From the NCBI RefSeq assembly GCF_019443505.1, contig NZ_CP080377.1, positions 2,170,001 to 2,234,000 on the forward strand: a DNA stretch of 64,000 nt. Direction: 5' to 3'. Numbering within the stretch: position 1 is the stretch's first letter; each line of letters opens with the position of its first letter. Source of the stretch: Janthinobacterium sp. PAMC25594 (GTDB lineage: Bacteria; Pseudomonadota; Gammaproteobacteria; Burkholderiales; Burkholderiaceae_D). The notes under the pieces were generated by a model, which searched no databases, was not told the origin of the DNA, and worked only from the letters and a program-made list of their open reading frames with translations. Shown here in pieces: positions 9,415 to 16,823 of the stretch. The position numbers were made by a program, and so were the translations under genes.

Positions 9415-10625
9415 CGCGTAGCCCTCCGAACGATTGCGGCACAAAAGGCGCCAAACACCAAGTCCGTGTCAAGCGACGCAAACTTCTTGCCGATGACAGA
9501 GTCCAAAACCCCTTGAACGAAGTTCTCGAGGTCTGCTAAGACGCCACCGACGAGGAGCCAGGCTTTGCAGGTCTTGTCGATTTCGTCCAGCAAAATGTTG
9601 AAGGTCAAATCTGGGAACGTGTGCCTCGCGGTTCTAACCCAAACATCCCAAGAGACTTTCGCTCGCGACGCTGCCTCGATCATGGGTTCCGTGGCGCCAG
9701 CTTCCTTGAGCTTCCTTTGAAGGATAGACGCAGCCTTGACTGCTGCGGGGTCTCCTCCCAGTAACAGCACTTGGTAAACCTGAGTGGAGATGCTGAGCAC
9801 CTGTAGCAGGTCCTCTAGTCCAACACCCGTTGCTAAGTCGATGTCAGCCTTGGACAGTCCCTTAATCGGAGCGCAGGACTTCTCCTCAACAAGCGTCACT
9901 AAGCTTCTCGCGATGCGCTCGACCTCCTCTTGATGCAACTCAATCTCTGAATGCCTCCAGATGGCGTTGTGCGCGGCAATACCAAAGGCCTCGAGTGTGT
10001 CGCCGATGTGCTGAACGTTGGCCAGCAAGGATAGCTTCCTTCTAGCCGCTTCGACTTGCACTGGTGAAAGCGGGCTATCGGGTGAAACAATGTCCGCGAA
10101 CTTCTCAATTAATTGACGTGTATATTTCTTACTTGAGGTGCCGGCAGAGAGGTCTGCGACGACGTCATGCACCTCGTCTTTGAAGTGCACATTGCTTAGA
10201 ACCGTAACCTCGCGGCACTGATCACCAAACTCTACGGTGTGTAGGAACAGCTTACCTGCGATGCTATTTCGGATGGCCTCTAACTTTTCAGGCGTGTCGA
10301 GCGCCCCCTTTTTTTTCAAGGCGAAGACCTCGTCAACATCCCATTGTTGATTTGCCTTGCCCTTGGTCTTGACTTGGAAGAAGTGGTACTCGACCACGCC
10401 TGCCATGGTTCTGCGCACGACAAAATCGTCGTGATAGTCACAGTAGACGCGGTCGACCTCCTTACCACTCAGAATCTCAAGCGCGGCATATGCGGCTGCC
10501 TGGAACTGCATGCGGAATCTCGCAAGGGTATTCCGACCAACAACTTCGCGCGGCGTTTTCTCATGGATGATCCCCATGGCTTTCGTCGTGCACCCATCAG
10601 ATTTTAGTTGTACGTTTTGTCTCAT
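9411..10625 (-). CDS. ABC-3C effector with DUF4297/Cap4-like endonuclease domain
   Basis: The N-terminal region (PREVVGRNTLARFRMQFQAAAYAALEILSG is split here over two helices) leads to YCDYHDDFVV and YHFFQVKTKG. This spacing of Asp followed by Q-x-K is the PD-(D/E)xK active site seen in DUF4297/Cap4-type double-strand DNA nucleases. The remaining ~270 residues are helical, without a motif I can name. The start is uncertain: ATG at 10625 or an internal ATG at 10577 just before the conserved block. It is first gene of the three-gene operon. Expected role: DNA cleavage or abortive infection when licensed by the ATPase and middle component. Confidence 0.75.
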   Translation of the reverse strand: MRQNVQLKSDGCTTKAMGIIHEKTPREVVGRNTLARFRMQFQAAAYAALEILSGKEVDRVYCDYHDDFVVRRTMAGVVEYHFFQVKTKGKANQQWDVDEVFALKKKGALDTPEKLEAIRNSIAGKLFLHTVEFGDQCREVTVLSNVHFKDEVHDVVADLSAGTSSKKYTRQLIEKFADIVSPDSPLSPVQVEAARRKLSLLANVQHIGDTLEAFGIAAHNAIWRHSEIELHQEEVERIARSLVTLVEEKSCAPIKGLSKADIDLATGVGLEDLLQVLSISTQVYQVLLLGGDPAAVKAASILQRKLKEAGATEPMIEAASRAKVSWDVWVRTARHTFPDLTFNILLDEIDKTCKAWLLVGGVLADLENFVQGVLDSVIGKKFASLDTDLVFGAFCAAIVRRATR

Positions 10626-11256
10626 ATTCGCGTGCGCTTGCTAACGATGGGGTTCTGTTCATTCAATTGGCATGCAGCACAGATGATGGCGCGAGCAACT
10701 GCTTTGCGAATATTTCGCATCGGGAAGACATCCGAATCGCGGCTATATGACCTGCAACTCCTGGCGGGGCTTGTCCGGTGCACACGAAGCATAACATCTT
10801 GCCAACCTGAAAAATACGCGAAATCTCACAAGCCTAAGTAAATGCGGCGCATGGCACAAGTGGTGGCGCTCAACCTTACCGGAACCCTCACTCATCACTT
10901 GACAATCGATAACCAGCGCCAGCAAACCGCCCGCCTTTCTCGTCACGCATCGCATCCTCAGGCGGGTCGCATTCGCCGCGATCCAGTTGCCCAGCGCCAG
11001 CCAAAACCATGCTTGGGGGGCATGAGGACGGCATGCCCGGGAAGGGTGGCAGTGAGGCAGACGATGCTACGACTCAGATACAGCCTCCTCATCTTGCCGC
11101 TCCTCAATTTGCGTTAGCCAGCTCGCTCAGGCGAGCGAAGACACTGGCTTCTGTCAGGGCAAACTGTGGTAACTTAACTTAGCGCTGTTCAGCGCCGGGC
11201 CCGTCCATTCTTTCCAGCACCTCTGGTTGGCATTTCTCGGTCTTAATTCTAACTAA
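10626..11256. other. Gene-free stretch upstream of ABC-3C operon
   Basis: The divergent region contains only short open frames without ribosome sites or recognisable products. It must hold the ABC-3C promoter near 10630-10750 (minus strand), but no confident -35/-10 pair stands out. A GCTCGC-tcag-GCGAGC hairpin lies near 11110-11130. Sequence character suggests degraded mobile DNA, but I could not assign a family. Confidence 0.4.
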
Positions 11257-11285
11257 TTGCCAATTAACACTAAATAGTGTATTAT
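11257..11285 (+). promoter_or_regulatory. Sigma70-type promoter with palindromic operator candidate
   Basis: TTGCCA at 11257-11262 and TATTAT at 11280-11285 are separated by 17 bases. The spacer contains the perfect palindrome ACACTA-AA-TAGTGT (11267-11280), a plausible repressor site. The surrounding 200 bp is very AT-rich. It would drive the gene at 11445, leaving a leader of about 150 nt. Confidence 0.5.
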
Positions 11286-11444
11286 TGAAATAATATATAT
11301 GGCTATTCATCATCAGAATAAATACAGATAGCTGCAACAAACGAGGGTTCGATATCGCAGGATGAACACCTACGGATGTGCTTCCATTATTCATAGCTCA
11401 GGCTTTCAGCAGAAAGCTTATATCCCCTATTTGGAGAAATTGTT

Positions 11445-11993
11445 ATGAACATGGAAAAACATCGTACTGCATGCGGCGGCTTTATTGGCATCCCCACACG
11501 AGTCCAGCATCACTTGCAGGCTCATCCTGACGTAATTGTGCATCTGAGCAATGCGATCAGCAAAATCCATCTTCCGAGCGACCGAAAAAAAATAGAATAC
11601 GAGGTTGAGATGGGTTGTATCGTCGGTCGAGGAGGGGTAGTAAAGACAAATGCATTGAAAATCGATGATCTCGCTTTGTTTGCATCGCGGACTAATCGTA
11701 AATTCCCATCACGTGTTGCTCCATCAGGCCAAGTCGGGACCGAATCCTCGACCATTGTTATTATTGCCAAACCATCCTTTGCTGAGGGGCAGTACGAGTT
11801 GATTACTGCTTGGATTGGGAGCTTGGCAAAAAAAGAACCCTGGGATCCAAGTATTTTAAGTCATGATGAATTCGAGGACTGCTTGCATTTTTGGAGTACG
11901 ACGGCGCTCGTATTCGATCCTGCGGCTATGGGGACAGTGTCGGAGAACAGTTGGAGAAAAGTCTTGGCGCTCGCTAACCCCAAATTCGGTTGA
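11445..11993 (+). CDS. Hypothetical protein, 182 aa
   Basis: The start ATG has GGAG eight to nine bases upstream (tttGGAGaaattgttATG). The protein is soluble and not repetitive. A mixed alpha/beta N-terminal half contains TESSTIVIIAKPSF, followed by a C-terminal half rich in W and D (EPWDPSILSHDEF, FWSTTALVFDPAAMG). I do not recognise the family. Lower GC than the flanking chromosome, its own regulated-looking promoter and position between transposon scraps and a defence operon suggest a horizontally acquired accessory gene. A toxin-like or defence role is possible but only guessed. Confidence 0.6.
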   Translation: MNMEKHRTACGGFIGIPTRVQHHLQAHPDVIVHLSNAISKIHLPSDRKKIEYEVEMGCIVGRGGVVKTNALKIDDLALFASRTNRKFPSRVAPSGQVGTESSTIVIIAKPSFAEGQYELITAWIGSLAKKEPWDPSILSHDEFEDCLHFWSTTALVFDPAAMGTVSENSWRKVLALANPKFG

Positions 11994-12139
11994 AAAGTAA
12001 GCGCCTTCCCGGAACCGCCTGTATTTAAAGTTGGCGATAAGCCACAGTAGTTCCCGTCACTTTTTGATGGAAGCCACTGTGGCTATTGATGGAAAGGCGG
12101 ACACCCCAAAAGGCTGGCCGAGCTATTCGGCCGCATTCA

Positions 12140-12294
12140 GGCAAACCTCTCACCACGTCTACTTACACACCAAGGGATATCTTCGACTACATCGAGATGC
12201 TCTACAATCCGAAGCACCGTCATGGATTCAACAACAAGCTGCCCCCGTCAATTACGAAAAGCAGTATTTTATGCGGCTCGCGAGCGTCTGGTGA
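12140..12294 (+). pseudogene. IS3-family transposase OrfB, C-terminal remnant
   Basis: One frame reads RDIFDYIEMLYNPKHRHGFNN and, after a +1 slip, another reads PVNYEKQYFMRLASVW. Together they match the end of IS3-type OrfB integrases (family pattern: I/V-F-D-Y-I-E-x-F-Y-N-x-x-R-x-H then S-P-x-x-Y-E). Nothing else of the element is evident. Confidence 0.7.
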
Positions 12295-12815
12295 ACTCGT
12301 GGCGATTCAGGCAACGGAATGGAACGGATCAACGATGACGGTAGTGCTGAGCTCGCTGACGCGATGCAAAGCCTAGAGGCTTGCATCATTGAGATGGGAG
12401 TTTTTGCAGTGGTCACGACGTAGGGTAGCCCCCTTAAGAATCTCGACCAGTTCGGGGGTCTAGTGCATGCCGCCTTCGCCGCAAATAGATGACAAGCATG
12501 CGGTGTGAAAGAAGCTATATGTTTATAGAGGCCTGAAATCAGTCACAGGGCAACCATGGGTCAACTCTTAAATCCGCACCATGCGGTTCTCATACCCACA
12601 CTCTCCAATACGAATTGTATGCACACAGCGCATCTACAGGCCGCATTGACGAGGCCAAAATAGTTGAGGAAGTCGGTCGTATCCACGCCGGCCACAGATA
12701 CACCGGGCGGCAGAAATGCCGCCCGGTCCGCTGCACAAAGCGCTGCCTGATTATGTCTCAATCTGAAAGATCTCTGCCGTTCCAATAATTCAGAGGCAAA
12801 CCCACAGAGGGAGCG

Positions 12816-12884
12816 ATGATGGCGATAAGCAGGATTCAGTTTCAAACGGGTATGTCGCTGGTGAAATTCATGGCGAAATACTAG
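12816..12884 (+). pseudogene. IS1595-like transposase, N-terminal scrap
   Basis: The frame MMAISRIQFQTGMSLVKFMAKY followed directly by a TAG resembles the first 20 residues of IS1595/ISXO2-type transposases (IQFQ-x-G-x-S-L then F-x-x-x-Y). The zinc-ribbon and DDE parts are absent. The match is short, so the call is tentative. Confidence 0.4.
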
Positions 12885-13210
12885 CAATATTACAGAGGCC
12901 AAACGCATAGCGGTCTTTGTGCTAACACGACTGAAACAACCATGGCGGATGTTTGTCGGTCGCCGCCTAATGTAGTTACGGGTGGGATTTGCAGAGCAAA
13001 AACAGCACACTCTCAATTCGCTTAGACAATCGCACTGCAAGCAGGCAGCAGTTTCGGTAAATGGTGGCAACGAAGCAGACATACGTCACGCCAAACAGGC
13101 GCTCCGTACCGACGGTATCCCGGAATGACTCCACGAGTCAAGGCTGCAGGAATAACCCCGCACCTTAGAGAATCTAGCTGGTCACAGTTGCAAGACGCGA
13201 GGACCGTAAG

Positions 13211-13681
13211 TGCCGGGCCGAAGGCCAGGCGCGCGCAGGCGCAATGCGCCGAAGCAGCACCCGAAAGGGCCACGCAGCGCTCGCGCGCGGAGTGGTGCCT
13301 GGCCGCCCACGGCCAAGGCATGCTCTCTGGGGGAGCCGACGACAGGGAGCGGCCCTCGGCCGCTAGGCGCCCCAGCGCCGACCTCGAGTTCGGGGGCGTA
13401 TAGCCCCGGCCCCGACCGCGGTCGGGCAACCACCTACAGAAGGGAACCGACCAGGGCCCCCGTTGCCGGCTTGACGGCAAATGGGGAAGGAGGTGAGTCC
13501 GCCAGGACCGCGACACCCACAGGTGGAGCGCCGGCTGTAGGTGGTTGCCCGAGCGCGCGAGGGGCCGCAGGCGTGGTGGACCCCTAGGTCCAAGAATTCG
13601 GTAGGGCGTCCAGCCCGTGAAGCCGAATTCGTCCCGCCGCAAGGGGGAATTTATCCCCCCGCGCAGCCCACGTCAGTGGGC
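13211..13681 (+). ncRNA. Dense block of nested hairpins: candidate structured RNA or plasmid oriT/origin DNA
   Basis: This is a very GC-rich, about 470-bp block with no believable ORF. It contains at least nine inverted repeats: GGCGC-aat-GCGCC (13238-13250), AGCGGCC-ctc-GGCCGCT (13348-13364), GGGGC-gtata-GCCCC (13393-13407) and a 16-nt palindrome CCCGACCGCGGTCGGG (13411-13426). An 18-bp perfect pair joins 13422-13439 to 13535-13552 and encloses a CCCC/TTGCCG-loop-CGGCAA/GGGG hairpin (13458-13486). Then come GAATTCGG with CCGAATTC (13594-13630, inner GGGC/GCCC), GGGGGA-attta-TCCCCC (13643-13659) and GCCCAC-gtca-GTGGGC (13666-13681). It ends about 90 bp before the MobC-like gene. No known RNA class is recognised. 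The strand shown is arbitrary. Confidence 0.5.
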
Positions 13682-13774
13682 GTAGGGTGAGGTCGGAGAA
13701 CTCACCGAAAAGCTGTTTCGCTCATGTTCCCGCTGGTGGCGCTATACGGAGATACATACACTCTGGAGCGCAAT

Positions 13775-14584
13775 ATGAATAAACGGGAACAAGGGATGCA
13801 GTATCGAGTGCTGGTACTTAGGGCGCTGGCACGCCTCGGCTATGCAACAACACGCCAGCTTGCAAAGATGGTCTGGTGGCGTTGCGACGATAGCACCAGG
13901 AAGATGGCAGGTCGGACACTGCGCTGGCTCCTCAAGCGCGGCTATATTGTTACCAGGCGAGATGGCGACAGCGTCAACGGCGAACAACTCGCAGCAGTCA
14001 CTGCGGCTGGTGCGGCATGGCTCGCCGAGAACGGAGATCCCCTGCCCTACGGAAAGGCGCACGCGCGCGATTGGCTGCGGCATGCACACAGCCACCGCAC
14101 AGCGTGCAACTCGGTGTACGCGGCGACGGTAGGCCTTTTTCCGGATGGCTGCGCATGGTCTGAACTGGAAATTCGCGCGGGTCTGTCCCCGATGGGACAG
14201 CTTGCGTACACCAGCTATGAAGGAGAAATCTTGAACAAGATTCCGGACGTTGTGCTCGACCGACCGGACGGCCTAGTTTGGGTTGAAGTAGAAAACGGCT
14301 TTCGCAGCAACAAGGACCTCACGAAGGTCATCGCAAGCATGAGAGCCATGACCAACGATAAGCGCATCACACAGGTACACTTCATCATCACAGCCCCCGG
14401 AGCCAAAACAATTGCTGACCGCCTGCGTAAGGCGTTGACGCATGGGCCGGAATCGGGATGGCCCCGTCAAGTGAAAGAAAGTGACGCGCGAATCCTCTCA
14501 CAGTACTTAAAGGTTTTCCTGCTGAACAGCGATACGTTGGAATTATCGCCAGTAGCGTTTTCGAATAAAGAACCCCTAAGTTGA
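13775..14584 (+). CDS. MobC/Replic_Relax-like winged-helix protein with PD-(D/E)xK-like C-terminus
   Basis: The ATG at 13775 is chosen because GGAG lies six bases upstream. The 269-aa protein has an N-terminal winged helix (VLRALARLGYATTRQLAKM, then RTLRWLLKRGYI). Its C-terminal half carries ELEIRAG, IPDVVLDRPDGLVWVEVEN and SNKDLTKVI. This layout resembles replication-relaxation/MobC proteins, whose C-terminal domain is a restriction-endonuclease-like fold; the catalytic Lys appears replaced (VEVEN). It sits just downstream of the hairpin block, so it may bind that region during plasmid mobilisation or replication. The family call is moderate and the function is inferred. Confidence 0.5.
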   Translation: MNKREQGMQYRVLVLRALARLGYATTRQLAKMVWWRCDDSTRKMAGRTLRWLLKRGYIVTRRDGDSVNGEQLAAVTAAGAAWLAENGDPLPYGKAHARDWLRHAHSHRTACNSVYAATVGLFPDGCAWSELEIRAGLSPMGQLAYTSYEGEILNKIPDVVLDRPDGLVWVEVENGFRSNKDLTKVIASMRAMTNDKRITQVHFIITAPGAKTIADRLRKALTHGPESGWPRQVKESDARILSQYLKVFLLNSDTLELSPVAFSNKEPLS

Positions 14585-14805
14585 CAAACAGCTAGGACCG
14601 GAATATACCGGTGTTGGGCTACGCCCCTCACATCGCTGCTTTCTCCAATGCTGTGCACCACATCGCGAGCCTCCTCAACCACGTCAGCTATGCGTTGCTC
14701 TCACCACCTTCGGTACTGTTACCTGAATAGCTTCGTGCGATACCAGAGGCGATTCTACAGAGCAGTCCCCATGCCGCCGGTACCTTCCAGAACCGTAGCG
14801 CGTGC

Positions 14806-14811
14806 TAATAT
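14806..14811 (+). promoter_or_regulatory. Extended -10 element, possible leaderless start
   Basis: TGC-TAATAT (14803-14811) lies six bases before the ATG at 14818, and there is no Shine-Dalgarno sequence. Transcription could begin at or next to the start codon. No good -35 is visible. Confidence 0.3.
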
Positions 14812-14817
14812 GAGCAA

Positions 14818-15261
14818 ATGAGCAAACCAATACAGAAGGCGAAAAGTCGCGCGCATCTTCGCGTAATAGAAGGTGGGCTGTCAGTGAAAGTGGGGGGAAC
14901 GGCATCCCCAAGTCTTAACTATTTCGAATCTCGAGGCTCCACGCCATGCGCACAGGAGGAAAATCGCTTGCGATTTGCGATCCTGAACCTTGTTGTTGAA
15001 GAGGTCGGTATGAGCGTCGAGCAAATTTTGCAAGAAATCAGCGACAAAATAAATTCGGCGGAGGACGCCGACTTCGCAAGGGCCGCCTTCATCAAAGATC
15101 AGCTCGAGGCGATTGGATTACGCTTCTGCCTCGCACGTCTGGAGATGAATTTAGTTCGGGAAGGGTATCTATTACTAGCCTGGCCTTCGCGTTTGCTTAG
15201 CGAATATCCTGAGCTAAAGCCTTTGCACCCGCTATCACACCAAAGTTTGGAGCTTGGCTAA
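14818..15261 (+). CDS. Hypothetical protein, 147 aa
   Basis: The frame opens with a basic N-terminus (MSKPIQKAKSRAHLRVIEGG) and continues with an acidic helical segment (VGMSVEQILQEISDKINSAEDADFARAAFIKDQLEAIGL). No domain is recognised. The start codon has no ribosome site and an ATG six bases upstream hits a stop at once. It lies between the MobC-like gene and the XRE regulator in the plasmid-like segment, so it is probably a plasmid accessory gene. Confidence 0.5.
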   Translation: MSKPIQKAKSRAHLRVIEGGLSVKVGGTASPSLNYFESRGSTPCAQEENRLRFAILNLVVEEVGMSVEQILQEISDKINSAEDADFARAAFIKDQLEAIGLRFCLARLEMNLVREGYLLLAWPSRLLSEYPELKPLHPLSHQSLELG

Positions 15262-15369
15262 ATAGCATACGCCTGCGATATCGGCGGCGGTACCAGTGCC
15301 GCAAGTCATTGCACTGCCATTTTCCGGCTGTCGGGGTGAGCCGGCTCTGGAGCTGCACACGCCACACGG

Positions 15370-15612
15370 TTACCTGCTTGCGGCCTCTCTGAACTTCATC
15401 AACTCTGCCGGTTCAATCTTCAAAGTATCGGCAATCCTACAAATGTTTACTAGGGCTATATTTCGGAGTCCCCGCTCTACGTCTCCGATATAGCTCCGAG
15501 CGATTCCACTTTCAAGCGCCAGCTTTTCTTGTGACCAGCCCATTCCTTTGCGCAGTTGCGCAAGGTGCTTACCAAAAGTAGCGCAAATCTGTGCTTCTTC
15601 TTCTGTCCTCAT
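15370..15612 (-). CDS. XRE-family transcriptional regulator, 80 aa
   Basis: The chosen start MRTEEEAQICATFGKHL at 15612 opens a single HTH_3 domain: LAQLRKGMGWSQEKLALESGIARSYIGDVERGLRNIALVNICRIADTLKIEPAEL. This is a typical small Cro/CI-like DNA-binding protein. A longer in-frame start at 15711 would read through the operator-like repeat and is unlikely. It is divergent from the lipoprotein gene, with a 14-bp inverted repeat between them that may be its own operator. Confidence 0.85.
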   Translation of the reverse strand: MRTEEEAQICATFGKHLAQLRKGMGWSQEKLALESGIARSYIGDVERGLRNIALVNICRIADTLKIEPAELMKFREAASR

Positions 15613-15666
15613 ACAAAGCCCAAATACAAGGATATTAGGGAGCAGACCTATATGAGGCGACACGAT

Positions 15667-15715
15667 ATGAGTGACATTTTCAAAAGGAAGTGATATATTT
15701 AAAAATGTCACTCAT
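15667..15715. promoter_or_regulatory. 14-bp perfect inverted repeat, probable XRE operator
   Basis: ATGAGTGACATTTT at 15667-15680 and AAAATGTCACTCAT at 15702-15715 flank a 21-bp AT-rich spacer in the divergent intergenic region. The symmetry and position suggest binding by the regulator encoded at 15370-15612. Confidence 0.65.
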
Positions 15716-15763
15716 AGAGGTCTTTTAGGGCTCTGCAGTCATTCGAACAACATAGGAGAAAGT

Positions 15764-16153
15764 ATGAAAGGGAGTGCAGTTGCTATTTTTGTAATTTCAA
15801 TAACATTGGCTGGATGTGCCGCGGTCGGCAATGAAAAGCTTCGCACTGAAACCGAGACATCGGTATCGACAAAGATTGTTGAGGGGAAAACAACCAAACA
15901 AGAAGTGAGGGAAATGTTTGGGTCACCGGAAAAAACCACGTTTACGGATGGAGGTTTGGAGGTTTGGAACTATGAGTTCGCCAAGATGTCTGCGGACGCT
16001 ATCAACTATATCCCCGTGGTGAACTTGTTTGGCAGTAGCGCGAGCGGGAAGAAGAAGCAACTTGTTGTGATGTTCGACGGAAGCAATGTCGTCAAGCGTT
16101 ATTCGATGAGTGAGTCAGATGTGTCAAAGAAAACGGGGCTCTTCAATAACTAA
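15764..16153 (+). CDS. Small lipoprotein with BamE/SmpA-like fold
   Basis: AGGAG lies five bases before the ATG at 15764 (MKGSAVAIFVISITLAGC). The first 18 residues are a lipoprotein signal with lipobox L-A-G-C. The mature part has the BamE/SmpA pattern: KIVEGKTTKQEVREMFGSPEKTTF then LEVWNYEF and KKKQLVVMFDGSNVV. It should be anchored in the outer membrane or periplasmic face. Such lipoproteins are frequent on mobile elements. It is not the housekeeping bamE, judging from context and sequence. Confidence 0.75.
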   Translation: MKGSAVAIFVISITLAGCAAVGNEKLRTETETSVSTKIVEGKTTKQEVREMFGSPEKTTFTDGGLEVWNYEFAKMSADAINYIPVVNLFGSSASGKKKQLVVMFDGSNVVKRYSMSESDVSKKTGLFNN

Positions 16154-16193
16154 GCAACGTGACTCGTAAGAAAAAGAGGCAGGGAGAGTCGAA

Positions 16194-16496
16194 GTGAGAA
16201 TGAAAGATTTGCCTGTAGTGAAATTTAAGACACCGTTGAGCCGGCGCATGTATGCATTTTTCTGGGCGCCCATCGATGTGTGTGTGACTGTCATCGTTGA
16301 GTGCGCTGGACTCGCGCGCCTAGGGTTCATGCTGGCTTTAATCGGATGGACTGTATTAGTGGCCTTCATGTACTTCACAAGCAGTCTGACCGCTCACGTG
16401 GCACTGGGACTTGCGGTCATCGCCTTTATGGTCGGCGCGGGTATCACAGCCCTGCTCGTCGCCCTTACCTTGCTAGAGCGTATGTGGCGGGGCTAA
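16194..16496 (+). CDS. Small membrane protein, 100 aa
   Basis: A GTG at 16194 with GGAG seven bases upstream is a better start than the ATG at 16200. After a basic N-terminus, three hydrophobic stretches follow (FFWAPIDVCVTVIVECAG, LGFMLALIGWTVLVAFMYF, LGLAVIAFMVGAGITALLVAL). It is probably an inner-membrane protein. The family is not recognised. It lies 40 bp after the lipoprotein gene and may be cotranscribed. Confidence 0.55.
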   Translation: MRMKDLPVVKFKTPLSRRMYAFFWAPIDVCVTVIVECAGLARLGFMLALIGWTVLVAFMYFTSSLTAHVALGLAVIAFMVGAGITALLVALTLLERMWRG

Positions 16497-16823
16497 GCAG
16501 CTAAGCGAAAGCATTAGCAAATGCAAGGTCCGCCGTTGCAGTGAGGTCGGCCGGTTGAATCTAAGGCTTTGCTGAATACACAGTCCCTGCCACTGCGAGG
16601 AGACAGTCAGTACTCCCATGGCATCCGATCTTGCCACCGATATGGATGTCAACCCAGGTACCGGCTGAAGTTTAGTACGTCTCCTGGTGTTCAGGTCGGC
16701 CACGCTGCCGTGAGCAGCGAACGACGTGCTCATCAATGCCTTCTCGCTAACTCAGCATTAATGTTTTTGTATTCATTTTTATGCAGCCGCTCAAAGCATC
16801 CTAGAAAAATCGAAAGTATCGCT

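Noticed and set aside
10743..11117. Overlapping open frames on both strands upstream of the ABC-3C operon
   Set aside because: Low-complexity, no ribosome sites, no recognisable transposase motif; left as gene-free.
12560..12620. Possible group II intron domain V-like string on the minus strand
   Set aside because: Only a short resemblance; no reverse transcriptase and no intron boundary found.
12561..13082. 173-aa minus-strand open frame
   Set aside because: Cys/Arg-rich composition without domain character and no ribosome site; the opposite strand holds the IS1595-like scrap.
13022..13642. 206-aa minus-strand frame and a 125-aa plus-strand frame over the GC-rich block
   Set aside because: Both are by-products of very high GC; composition (Pro/Arg/Gly) is not protein-like and the DNA is explained by inverted repeats.
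15671..15763. N-terminal extension of the lipoprotein starting at 15671
   Set aside because: It would be encoded by the operator repeat and would bury the lipoprotein signal; the ATG at 15764 has a good ribosome site.
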